From positions 1 to 64,000 of the forward strand of contig CAJOIQ010000011.1 in the NCBI GenBank assembly GCA_905234795.1: a stretch of 64,000 nt of DNA. The letters run 5' to 3'. The position numbers and the translations under genes are program-made. Each line of letters opens with the position of its first letter. The first letter of the stretch is position 1. Below are positions 41,531-50,162 of this stretch, piece by piece. The notes beneath the pieces were generated by a model that saw only the letters and a list, made by a program, of their open reading frames with translations, ran no database searches and had not been told where the DNA came from. Origin of the DNA: an uncultured Bacteroidales bacterium (GTDB lineage Bacteria > Bacteroidota > Bacteroidia > Bacteroidales > UBA932).

Positions 41531-41576
41531 TTAAGTTTTTCTCTTGATCCCGTTGGGTGTCAAGAGAAAAACTTAA
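41531..41576. repeat. 46-bp palindromic repeat, copy 2
   Basis: Arms TTAAGTTTTTCTCTTGA / TCAAGAGAAAAACTTAA with a CCC-GTT-GGG centre. It is identical over 46 bp to copy 3 at 43125-43170 and shares its core with copy 1 at 23104-23143. Confidence 0.8.
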
Positions 41577-41611
41577 TTCGTTATATATCAATCAGTTATA
41601 TTGAATCGGAA

Positions 41612-41862
41612 ATGTCCCTTTGAGGGTAGCGGGGTGGCGGGAACACGGTTTTTTGGGCGGTCGCACTCGGTGGAAGGGCCTTGCCGGGCCAATGTCACCT
41701 CTTCCTTTGACCAAGACCTCATCCTTCGCAGATCCACCCTGGTCTCTCCGACTCACCCTTTTCCCAGAGCCCGGCATTCGCTTGCGCGAACCGCCCCTTC
41801 CACCGGCTCCCTTCTTCCCAAAAAACCTATCGTTTCCGCACCCCGCTACCCTCAAAGGACAT
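41612..41862. mobile_element. MITE-like element with long terminal inverted repeats
   Basis: The left end ATGTCCCTTTGAGGGTAGCG continues GGGTG... and the right end, read in reverse, is ATGTCCTTTGAGGGTAGCG, also continuing GGGTG. Similarity extends inward to a shared GGTTTTTTGGG and CGGTGGAAGGG, about 65 bp per arm with small gaps, around a centre of about 110 bp. Open frames of 87 codons occur on both strands but mirror each other and look non-coding. No transposase is present, and no clear target duplication is visible. It lies between palindrome copies 2 and 3. Confidence 0.6.
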
Positions 41863-41906
41863 AAAATTTCAATATTAGTGCATTAAACTAATCAACAAGT
41901 TTTTGA

Positions 41907-41914
41907 TAACTTTG
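41907..41914 (+). promoter_or_regulatory. -7 box (TAACTTTG) of the NERD gene
   Basis: TAACTTTG lies 22 nt before the ATG at 41937. Confidence 0.45.
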
Positions 41915-41936
41915 CAAAAGAGACAATCGTGTTTAA

Positions 41937-42692
41937 ATGGGCGCTATAATTGTCATTATCACAATCTTTATTTACACCGGGCTGATCTCCCTATTCCGGA
42001 GGCTGATTCCGTCTAAGGGCAAGGAAGGAGAAAGAGTTGTGGCCAGGAAGCTGGACCACCTTCCTAAAGACCTGTACCGGGTATTAAACAACGTGACAAT
42101 TCCAACGCCCTAGGGGAGTTCTCAGATTGACCATCTCGTAGTGTCAGTTTTTGGCCTCTTTGTCATTGAAACCAAGAACTACAATGGATTGATATACGGT
42201 GGTGAGCATGCAGAATACTGGACGCAGAATATCTACGGCAATAAGTTTCAGCTGTATAACCCCATCCTGCAGAATGCTGGCCACGTTCGCGCCCTACGGC
42301 GTGTACTGAATGATTTTGAGCCGCTGCAAATACTACCTATTGTCGCCTTTTCCGATAAGGCCCGTGTAAAGGTTAAAGTGGAGGATGCTTGTGTAGTCTA
42401 CTGGAGCCAAATCCGCAAGGTCATCAAACAATTTGAGGAGAAGCATCTCACCTGGTCACAGGTCAACGCCATCTGCGATGCCGTCCAGACCGCACAGATG
42501 GAGCCGAACAAGGAAACCGATAAACAGCATTTGAAGGACATCCAAAATGCCCAAGAGCAGAAGTTTGATGCCATCGCATCTGGACGTTGCCCACGTTGCG
42601 GCAGTACCCTGGTCCTGCGTCAAGGAAAATACGGCAAGTTCTATGGCTGCTCCAACTATCCCCAGTGCAAATTCACGCACCCGGCAGAATAA
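41937..42692 (+). pseudogene. NERD-domain protein with C-terminal zinc finger, interrupted by TAG
   Basis: Read through, this is a 251-codon gene. It has an N-terminal membrane segment (MGAIIVIITIFIYTGLISLF), then a NERD nuclease-related domain (KGKEGERVVARKL, QIDHLVVSVFGLFVIETKNYNGLIYG, FQLYNPILQNAGHVRAL) and a topoisomerase-type zinc ribbon (CPRCGSTLVLRQGKYGKFYGCSNYPQCKF). The only defect is a TAG at 42111-42113 (codon 59), immediately before the conserved QIDH strand. The remaining 183-codon frame lacks the membrane anchor. It has its own -7 box. NERD-zinc finger proteins often occur in defence and mobile regions. It is either dead, misread, or a sequencing error. Confidence 0.75.
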
Positions 42693-42699
42693 AACTGTT

Positions 42700-43092
42700 A
42701 TGACAAAGATTTTTAAGTGATTATTATGTCTTCGAGACAGTTTGATTACTCTTTTGTAAGAGGTTATTGTCTTCCGGGAGCGGAGGTATAGACAATCTTA
42801 CCTGAGTTTTGGCAGTTTAATCGAGGTAAGATCGGCAGTGGTAACGATCTTACCTTGAAATATGGGCGTTTTCTGAAGTAAGATTGCCGAAACTGATTCG
42901 GACCTCTACCTTCCTCCGGGCGTCAGCCCGGCACGCTGACCTCTGAATCAATGTGTGCCGACCTACACCCTCCGGGCAGGGGATGAGACTCCCGTTTTGA
43001 TGATGGCTGAAGTGTAGGTTCCTTGACCGGCCGCTCTTTTTAGTTGGTTTTGCCTCGAAAAACCGACTAAAAAGAGTGGAACCTTTTTTCTT
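42700..43092 (+). ncRNA. Candidate structured RNA: dense hairpins and a terminator, no coding potential
   Basis: About 390 nt between gene ends is packed with dyads. GTCT-TCG-AGAC lies near 42730. Two hairpins share the motif AATCTTACCT...AGGTAAGAT (42798-42841) and GATCTTACCTT...AAGTAAGAT (42850-42887). GTCAGC...GCTGAC lies near 42925 and ACCTACAC...GTGTAGGT at about 42961-43018. The nested hairpin AGGTTCC (CTCTTTTTAGTTGG ... CCGACTAAAAAGAG) GGAACCT ends in TTTTTTC like a terminator (43014-43091). No known RNA class was recognised, and it could instead be a repeat-rich spacer. Confidence 0.4.
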
Positions 43093-43124
43093 GATATAGG
43101 GCTAATTGCTTGAACAGTAGCTAG

Positions 43125-43170
43125 TTAAGTTTTTCTCTTGATCCCGTTGGGTGTCAAGAGAAAAACTTAA
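43125..43170. repeat. 46-bp palindromic repeat, copy 3
   Basis: Identical to copy 2 (41531-41576). It lies about 60 nt beyond the stop of the phosphodiesterase gene and could terminate transcription from either side. Confidence 0.8.
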
Positions 43171-43228
43171 CTATTTAATTATCAATTAATTATTCCACAA
43201 GCGCGACGAACACCGCACGGCGCGGCGA

Positions 43229-44110
43229 TTACCGCACAACCTCGATGAGGCGGTCGGGGTAGTTGGAGATGATGGCATCCACGCCGCAGTCCACCATGCG
43301 CTGGATGTCGGCGGGTTCGTCAACGGTCCAGGGGACCACCTGGATTCCCAGGCTGTGGCAGTAGGCTACGTTTTCCGGGGTGATGGCCTCGAAGTTGGGG
43401 GACCACCACTCGGGCTTGAAGCTGATTTGCGGCAGGATGGCGTAGATGTCGTATTCTTCCTCGGTGAGGTAGGACAGAATGACGGAAGGCCATTTCTGGT
43501 GGATGTATTCCAGGGCACGGGTGTCGAAGGACTGGACGATGAGGCGCTTGCCCAGGTTCTTGGACAGCAGCAGGGGAACGCACACGTCGCAGAACTCTTC
43601 ATAGCCGGGCCAGAGGGTTCCTTCGCCGTCTCCTGCGTAGGACTTAATCTCAATATTATAATTGAAGGGCTTCAGGCCGTGTTCCTTGGTATAGGATTCC
43701 GTGAAATCAATCAGGTCCGTGGCCAGGGGCTTGTGCTCCGGGACCTTGGCCTGCTGGGGCCAGCGCTCCACGAAACGCATTCCCACGTCGTACTTGGCAA
43801 TGCTGTCGTAGGGCATGGTGTACAGGTACTCCTTGGGGTCCGATTCCATAACCAGGCTGCCGTCCGGACGGGTGGAGTAGCGGGGGTGGAAGTAGTTGTC
43901 ATGAGACACCACCACCTGCTTGTCTGCCGATAGCTGGAGGTCGAATTCCAGGGTGTTGATGCCGCTCAGGTCCATGGCGTTCTTCATGGCCGATATGGTG
44001 TTTTCCGGCATGAGACCGGCACCGCCGCGATGGGCCTGCAGGTCAATGGCCTTGTGGCCGCAGGATGCGAACAGGGGCAGCAGGGCTGCCAGGAGTACAA
44101 TGCGTTTCAT
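43229..44110 (-). CDS. Glycerophosphodiester phosphodiesterase, lipoprotein
   Basis: A 293-residue GDPD-family enzyme that releases sn-glycerol-3-phosphate from glycerophosphodiesters. The N-terminus MKRIVLLAALLPLFASCG has a lipobox, so it is probably a periplasmic or outer-membrane lipoprotein. The active-site motifs are present: LQAHRGGAGLMPENTISAM (His/Arg, Glu), NTLEFDLQLSADKQVVVSHD (Glu/Asp, His), a metal-site Glu in YNIEIKSY, and VPWTVDEPADIQRM. It lies 11 nt downstream of the glycerol-3-phosphate dehydrogenase gene, so the two form an operon around glycerol-3-phosphate. Confidence 0.9.
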   Translation of the reverse strand: MKRIVLLAALLPLFASCGHKAIDLQAHRGGAGLMPENTISAMKNAMDLSGINTLEFDLQLSADKQVVVSHDNYFHPRYSTRPDGSLVMESDPKEYLYTMPYDSIAKYDVGMRFVERWPQQAKVPEHKPLATDLIDFTESYTKEHGLKPFNYNIEIKSYAGDGEGTLWPGYEEFCDVCVPLLLSKNLGKRLIVQSFDTRALEYIHQKWPSVILSYLTEEEYDIYAILPQISFKPEWWSPNFEAITPENVAYCHSLGIQVVPWTVDEPADIQRMVDCGVDAIISNYPDRLIEVVR

Positions 44111-44121
44111 GGTTATGTGGT

Positions 44122-45168
44122 TTAGATATTCTCAAAGGTAAACTGTTTCCAGGGGAGATCCTCCATCTTTCCGCTGTCCAGCACGCGGATCACAAACTGC
44201 AGCAGCGGGAAATCGTTCAGGTCCACTTCTCCTTTCCGGGCCCGGATGGTGATGGAATCGGCCAGCCGGCGGATGACCACCAGCGACTCCAGGGTGATGT
44301 CTCCCAGGATGTGCTGGGCTTCCTCGCAAGTCTTGCCTTCTCCCAGCAGCAGGCCCAGCTTGCGCGTACGGGCGCCAGTGGCGGTGACATACAGGTCTCC
44401 GATGCCGATGAGGGTGCTGTCGAACTGTGCGTTCTGCAGCTCCAGCACCTTGATCATCTCTTTCACGGCCTGGGTGAAGACGGCTGCCTGGGAGTTGACG
44501 TGGGCGTCGTCCTCTCCTCCCTGCATCTTGCGGGCATATCCCAATGCCATGGCTACTCCCAGGGCGTAGGCGTTCTTGATGGCCACGGCGGTTTCCAGAC
44601 CGCGGGCGTCGGTGGTGAGGGAAATATGGAACCAGGAGGTTTGCAGAGCGTTTTTCATCATCCTAAGCAAGGCTTTGTCCTTGCCGCAAATGACCACCTG
44701 GGTATGGTCCCGGTGCATGATACCCATGGCGGTTCCCGGCCCGCCCAGCGCATAGATGTTGCGCCGGATGCCGCATTTGCGCAGCTCCCGGATCCAGTAG
44801 TCGGGGAAGGACACCAGCTTGCCGTTACCCAGGTCGGCCAGACCTTTGGCGGCCGACAGGACGGGCATGGCGGGGTCCAGCTGCTTGAGGATGGTGTCCA
44901 GGAACCAGTCCACGCCGAAGGAGGAGATGGCGCCAATGACAAAATCGGAGCCCTCGACGGCCTCCTTCCAGTTTTCACAATAAAAATATTGGGTCCCAAC
45001 GGGGTAGGGGATGTCCAGTTTGGGATGGCGGCCGTCCCGGATACAGGCGTCGACGACCTCTTTATCCACGGGGGTTCCCACAAAGCGGATTTGATTCCCG
45101 TTTTCTGCCGCCACAAAGGCCAGGGCCGATCCGATTTGCCCTATGCCGATGATAGAAATGACTGCCAT
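44122..45168 (-). CDS. gpsA: Glycerol-3-phosphate dehydrogenase [NAD(P)+]-like protein
   Basis: A 348-residue protein of the GpsA family, which interconverts dihydroxyacetone phosphate and sn-glycerol-3-phosphate for phospholipid synthesis. The N-terminal Rossmann motif is GIGQIGSALAFVAAENG. The catalytic region includes VLSAAKGLAD, the substrate/Lys segment AVAIKNAYALGVAMALGYA and GIGDLYVTATGARTRKLG. It is more diverged than the usual housekeeping GpsA (FISTPVDKE-type loop FVGTPVDKEV), so a paralogue is possible. A TAACTTTG -7 box at 45191-45198 drives it, divergent from gyrA. Confidence 0.8.
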   Translation of the reverse strand: MAVISIIGIGQIGSALAFVAAENGNQIRFVGTPVDKEVVDACIRDGRHPKLDIPYPVGTQYFYCENWKEAVEGSDFVIGAISSFGVDWFLDTILKQLDPAMPVLSAAKGLADLGNGKLVSFPDYWIRELRKCGIRRNIYALGGPGTAMGIMHRDHTQVVICGKDKALLRMMKNALQTSWFHISLTTDARGLETAVAIKNAYALGVAMALGYARKMQGGEDDAHVNSQAAVFTQAVKEMIKVLELQNAQFDSTLIGIGDLYVTATGARTRKLGLLLGEGKTCEEAQHILGDITLESLVVIRRLADSITIRARKGEVDLNDFPLLQFVIRVLDSGKMEDLPWKQFTFENI

Positions 45169-45190
45169 AAGTTCGTTTCAAAAAACCATG

Positions 45191-45242
45191 CAAAGTTAGC
45201 GATTTTTTATTTAGTAAATTCCGATTCTTTTTCGTATCTTTG
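45191..45242. promoter_or_regulatory. Divergent -7 boxes between gpsA and gyrA
   Basis: TAACTTTG on the minus strand (45191-45198) for gpsA and TATCTTTG on the plus strand (45235-45242) for gyrA, 26 nt before its ATG. Confidence 0.5.
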
Positions 45243-45268
45243 TATGTTTATAAGGAACTACTTAGAAA

Positions 45269-47796
45269 ATGGATATTAACGAAGAGAAAGACATCCTGGA
45301 AGAGGCCGGCGGAACCGGCTATATCGAGCAGGTAGAGATAGACCACGAGATGCGTTCGGCCTACATCGACTATTCCATGTCGGTGATTGTGTCCCGCGCC
45401 CTCCCGGATGCCCGGGACGGCCTCAAACCCGTACAGCGCCGCGTTCTGTTCGGCATGGACAATATGGGCCTGAGCTATAGCGGACAAACCAAGAAGAGCG
45501 CCCGTATAGTGGGTGAAGTCATGGGTAAGTATCACCCGCACGGAGACTCCAGCGTATACGACGCCATGGTGCGCCTGGGCCAGGAATGGAACCAGCGTTA
45601 TCCGCTGGTGAAGGGCCAGGGTAACTTCGGCAGTGTGGACGGCGATTCTCCTGCCGCCATGCGTTATACGGAGGCCAAGCTGCAGAAGATGGCCGAGGAC
45701 GTCATGGGGGACATGGACAAGGACACCGTGAACATGGACCGCAACTTTGACGACACCCTGGACGAGCCTTCCGTGCTCCCCACCAAGGCTCCGCTGCTGC
45801 TCCTTAACGGTGCATCCGGCATTGCTGTGGGTATGGCCACCAACATGGCTCCCCATAACCTGGGAGAATGCTGTGACGCCATCTGCGCCTACATCGACAA
45901 TCCGGAAATCACCACCGATGAACTGATGCAGTACATCAAGGGTCCGGACTTCCCAACGGGCGGTATCGTCATGGGCAAGGCCGGCATCAAGGAAGCCTAC
46001 GAAACAGGCCGCGGCCGCGTGGTCATCCGTTCCAAGACAGAGATCGAGGTGGACGAACATGGCCGTGAGACCATTGTGGTCACCGAGATCCCCTATATGG
46101 TGAACAAACGGGAGATGATTGAGAAGATTGCCGCCCTGGCCGATGAAAAGCGGGTAGAGGGCATCTCCTACATCAACGACGAAAGCTCCCGCGGAGAAAC
46201 CCGCGTGGTCATCCGCCTCAAACAGGGAACCAACTCCGGCGTGGTGCTCAACCTTCTGTTCAAGTACAGCCCGCTCCAGAGCAGCTTCTCCTTCAACAAC
46301 GTGGCCCTGGTGAAGGGACGTCCCCGTACCCTCAGCCTCAAGGAAATCATCGGCCAGTTTGTGGAATTCCGTCATGAGGTGGTTGTCCGCCGCACCAAGT
46401 TCGAGCTGGACAAAGCCCAGAAACGCGCCCACATCCTGGAAGGCCTGCTCAAGGCCATGGACATCATTGACGAGATTGTCCACATCATCCGCTATGAGAC
46501 CAAGAGCATTGACGAAGCCAAGGCCATGCTCATGGAACGCTATCAGTTCTCCGAGGCCCAGGCATCGGCCATTGTGGAAATGCGCCTGCGCCAGCTGGTT
46601 GGCTTGGAGCGTGAAAAGCTGCAGAACGAGTTCGACGACCTTATGAAGTTCATCGAACGCTGCAACCAGATTCTGGGCAGCGTGGAAGAGCAGTTCAAGG
46701 TGGTCAAGGAGGAAACCATGGACCTGAAGGAACGCTATGGAGACCCCCGCCGCACGGAAATCACCCTGGCCGACGACGAATTCAACCCGGAGGATTTCTA
46801 TGCCGATGAAGACCAGGTGATTACCATCTCCCACCTGGGCTACATCAAGCGCACCCCGCTCACCGAATTCCGCACCCAGAACCGCGGCGGCGTGGGCATG
46901 AAGGGCAGCGCCACCCGTGACTCGAGCACATCTATATCGCCAATACGCACAGCACCATGCTTCTGTTCACCCAGAAGGGCCGTTGCTACTGGTTAAAGGT
47001 ATACGAGATTCCGGAAGGCAACCGCACCTCCAAGGGCCGCGCCATCCAGAACATCCTGATGATTGAGCCCGACGACAGCGTCCGCGCCTACCTCAATGTG
47101 AAGACCCTCAAGGACGAGGAATTCATCAACAACAACTACATCATGATGGTCACCCGCAAGGGCGTGGTGAAGAAAACAACCCTGGAAGCCTATTCCCGTC
47201 CCCGCACCAATGGCGTGAACGCCATCAACATCCGTGAGGACGACGAACTCCTGGAGGCCATCCTCACCAACGGCAACTGCAACATCATGATTGCAGCCAA
47301 CGGAGGCCGTTGCGTAAGGTTCGACGAGACCGAGGCCAGGCCCCTGGGCCGCACCTCCACCGGCGTCCGTGGCATCAATCTTGATGAAGGGGATAATGTG
47401 GTCGGTGTCGTGAGCCAGGATCCCAACGCCGAAGATGCGGCCAAGCACCAGGTGCTGGCGGTCTCCGAGAATGGATTCGGCAAGCGCTCAGACCCCAACG
47501 ATTACCGTCAGACCTCCCGTGGAGCCAAGGGCGTTAAAACCCTGAATATCACGGAGAAAACCGGCAAGCTGGTGGCCATTAAGAATGTCACCGACGAAGA
47601 TGACCTTATGATTATCTGCCGTTCAGGAATGACCATCCGAATGCCTGTCAACACCATCCGTGTTGCCGGACGTGCCACTCAGGGCGTAAAGCTCATCAAC
47701 ATCAAGGAAGGAGATTCCATCGCCGCCGTTTCCGTGGTCGCTCACAGCGAAGAAGAGGAAAGTCAGGCCGCCGAAGGAACCGTCGTAGAAGAATAA
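45269..47796 (+). CDS. gyrA: DNA gyrase subunit A, with a frameshift near 46922
   Basis: GyrA cuts and reseals DNA in supercoiling. The N-terminal frame (to about 46925) has the quinolone-site region [24 protein letters not shown] and the catalytic Tyr in [10 protein letters not shown]. The C-terminal frame (from about 46925) has [20 protein letters not shown] and the beta-pinwheel to 47796. The frames break between SATRD and [10 protein letters not shown]: relatives have a few residues more (such as SDFI), so about 10 nt are missing. As gyrA is essential, a sequence or assembly error is the likeliest cause. A GyrA-box-like QNRGGVG is present. A TPR gene follows, as is usual in Bacteroidales. 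Confidence 0.9.
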
Positions 47797-47815
47797 TTTA
47801 AAACGATTTGATAGT

Positions 47816-49120
47816 ATGAAAAAGTTAGTATTCGCTCTCGCAATGATCTGCTCCCTGCAGCTTGCGTATGCCCAGAAACCCGATTCCGACATGCAGAAGG
47901 CTGTGGAAAAGGCCCGTGAGGCTACTCTGGATGCCAAGAAGGCCGCCAAGCCCGCTACCTGGATCAAACTGGCCGAGGCCTGTTTTAAGGCCTATTCCAA
48001 CCCTACCGCCAACATCACCCAGGGTATCGACAAGAATACCTTCGGCATGATGGTGAAGGAGAAACCCATTTCTGTTGAGACTGTTGTCCTGGACAATCAG
48101 GAGTTCGAGAAATGGACGCTTTCCCACCTGGACGTTTACTTCAACGGCATGGGTATGCTGTCTGTGGTGAATGTGACCAAGCCTTCCGTGGAAGGTGACA
48201 TCCTGATGGAAGCCGCCAAGGCCTACAACAAGGCTTTCGAGCTGGGTGCCAAGGACAAGGATGTCGCTCCCAAGATGAAGGAGATTGTGGACGCCTACTA
48301 TAACGACGCTTTCACTGCCTATCAGCTGGGTAACATGGCCAAGGCCAGCGACCTGTTCAAGAGTGCCGCCGATGCTTCTACCATGGCCCCCAGTGCCGAG
48401 GTGAACAACGACGCCGCCTACAACGCCGCCTTCACCGCCATGCAGGTCAAGGATTACGTCCGCGCCACGGAATATTATGGCAAGTGCCTGGAGAACGGTT
48501 TCCTGAGCGAGGGTAACATCTATGCCAACCTGTCGGAGTGCGCTCTGGCGCAGGCCGATACCCTCAAGGCCAAGAATTATCTGGCCACCGGTCTCACCGC
48601 CTTCCCCGACAACGCCGCCATCCTCACCAACCTCATCAATCTGTACCTGCAGACCAATGAGGATCCTGCCAAGATCGTTGAGCTGCTGGACGAGGCCAAG
48701 AAGGCCATGCCCGACAACCCTTCCCTCTTCTATGTGGAAGGCAACATCTACACAGGCATCAAGAAGTACGACGAAGCTATCACCGCCTACGACAACGGTC
48801 TTAAGATCAACGACAAGTACGACATGTGCTACTATGGCAAAGCCAATGTGGCCCTCAAGAAAGGTGAGGACATCGTTGAGGAAATGAACGCCCTGGATGT
48901 GCGTGAGTGGAAGAAGTACGACGAACTCGCCGCCAAGCTCACCGAGGTTTACATCAGCGCCCTGGAGCCCTTCGAGAAGTGCTATGAGGTTAGCTCCATC
49001 CCCGAGGTGAAGGCTGCCGCCGCCGACTATCTCAAGCGCCTGAACTTCCAGCTGCGTAACGTGGATCCCAAGTACCAGGAAGCCTACGAGAAATGGAATG
49101 GCGTAGTTGCCGCCGAGTAA
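47816..49120 (+). CDS. Exported TPR-repeat protein
   Basis: A 434-residue protein with signal peptide MKKLVFALAMICSLQLAYAQ and tetratricopeptide repeats: EAAKAYNKAFELGA, AYYNDAFTAYQLGNMAKASDLFKSAADAS, AAYNAAFTAMQVKDYVRATEYYGKCLENG, AKNYLATGLTAFPDNAAILTNLINLYLQ and SLFYVEGNIYTGIKKYDEAITAYDNGLKIN. It probably acts as a periplasmic scaffold. It begins 19 nt after gyrA and is likely co-transcribed, a linkage often seen in Bacteroidales. The exact role is unknown. Confidence 0.82.
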   Translation: MKKLVFALAMICSLQLAYAQKPDSDMQKAVEKAREATLDAKKAAKPATWIKLAEACFKAYSNPTANITQGIDKNTFGMMVKEKPISVETVVLDNQEFEKWTLSHLDVYFNGMGMLSVVNVTKPSVEGDILMEAAKAYNKAFELGAKDKDVAPKMKEIVDAYYNDAFTAYQLGNMAKASDLFKSAADASTMAPSAEVNNDAAYNAAFTAMQVKDYVRATEYYGKCLENGFLSEGNIYANLSECALAQADTLKAKNYLATGLTAFPDNAAILTNLINLYLQTNEDPAKIVELLDEAKKAMPDNPSLFYVEGNIYTGIKKYDEAITAYDNGLKINDKYDMCYYGKANVALKKGEDIVEEMNALDVREWKKYDELAAKLTEVYISALEPFEKCYEVSSIPEVKAAAADYLKRLNFQLRNVDPKYQEAYEKWNGVVAAE

Positions 49121-49140
49121 TTTCCGGACTTTTCTTATAG

Positions 49141-49188
49141 ATTTGGTGTGTGAATCCGTGTGATTTGCACACCAAATTTGTATCTTTG
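49141..49188 (+). promoter_or_regulatory. Hairpin and -7 box upstream of phoH
   Basis: ATTTGGTGTG ... CACACCAAAT (49141-49177) is a 10-bp dyad that can end the TPR transcript. It is followed at once by TATCTTTG (49181-49188), 7 nt before the phoH ATG at 49196. Confidence 0.5.
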
Positions 49189-49195
49189 TGACAAT

Positions 49196-50125
49196 ATGAA
49201 GAAGACCATCACGCTGGACGCCATAGACCCCATCGAAATCTACGGGGTGGGCAACAAGATACTCACGGAATTCTGCTCCTACTTTCCTCACCTGAAAGTG
49301 GTGGCACGGGGCAACGAACTCATCCTGGAAGGCCGTGAGAGCGACATTGCCGAATTCAACATCCGCTTTGCCGAGCTGGTGGAGCGCCGTCACCACAAGA
49401 TGAACCTCACCGTGTACGATGTGGAGGACATCTTTTCCGGAACCGGCGGCCAGTCCCGTCCCACGGCCGATGCCGTCATCGTTCACGGAACCGACGGCAA
49501 ACCCATCCGCGCCCGCAACAAAACCCAGCAGGACCTGGTGACGGCCTACTTCGAGCACGACCTCATTTTTGCCATCGGCCCGGCCGGTACCGGTAAAACC
49601 TACATGGCCATCGCCCTGGCCGTGCGTGCCCTCAAGAACCGGGAAATCAAGCGCATCATCCTCACCCGGCCCGCCGTTGAGGCCGGAGAACGCCTGGGTT
49701 TCCTGCCCGGAGACCTGAAGGACAAGCTGGATCCCTATCTCCAGCCGCTCTACGATGCCCTGGCCGACATGATTCCCTCCAAACGGCTGCACGAATTCAT
49801 GGAGGACGGCACCATCCAGATTGCTCCGTTGGCCTATATGCGCGGCCGAACACTGGACCGCGCCTGTGTCATCCTGGACGAAGCCCAGAACACCAACCTG
49901 GGTCAGCTCAAGATGTTCCTCACGCGTATGGGCCCCAGCGCCAAGTTCATCGTTACCGGTGACGCTACCCAGATTGACCTTCCCCACAAGGAAGACAGCG
50001 GCCTGCTCTCCGGCATAAAACTGCTGGATGGCATCAAGGGAATCGCCACCGTCCGGTTCACCAGCGAAGACATTGTCCGTCACCCTCTTGTTACAAAAAT
50101 CGTCAGGGCCTTTGACAAGCAGTAA
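49196..50125 (+). CDS. PhoH-family ATPase
   Basis: This 309-residue protein starts at ATG 49196 (MKKTITLDAIDPIEIYGVG), as set by the -7 box. It has an N-terminal KH-like part and a PhoH ATPase core with Walker A AIGPAGTGKTYMAIALAV, the conserved ILTRPAVEAGERLGFLPGDLKDKLDPYLQPLYDAL, the Walker B ACVILDEAQNTN, and KFIVTGDATQIDLP. PhoH/PhoL proteins are linked to RNA metabolism, often next to ybeY; here no ybeY is adjacent. It would act in the cytoplasm. Confidence 0.92.
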   Translation: MKKTITLDAIDPIEIYGVGNKILTEFCSYFPHLKVVARGNELILEGRESDIAEFNIRFAELVERRHHKMNLTVYDVEDIFSGTGGQSRPTADAVIVHGTDGKPIRARNKTQQDLVTAYFEHDLIFAIGPAGTGKTYMAIALAVRALKNREIKRIILTRPAVEAGERLGFLPGDLKDKLDPYLQPLYDALADMIPSKRLHEFMEDGTIQIAPLAYMRGRTLDRACVILDEAQNTNLGQLKMFLTRMGPSAKFIVTGDATQIDLPHKEDSGLLSGIKLLDGIKGIATVRFTSEDIVRHPLVTKIVRAFDKQ

Positions 50126-50162
50126 AAAAAGCGTATTTTTGTAGTTTAAGGAGGATTACGTT

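Noticed and set aside
41592..41864. 87-codon frames on both strands
   Set aside because: They mirror each other because the DNA is a quasi-palindrome (MITE-like); no start context or protein-like composition.
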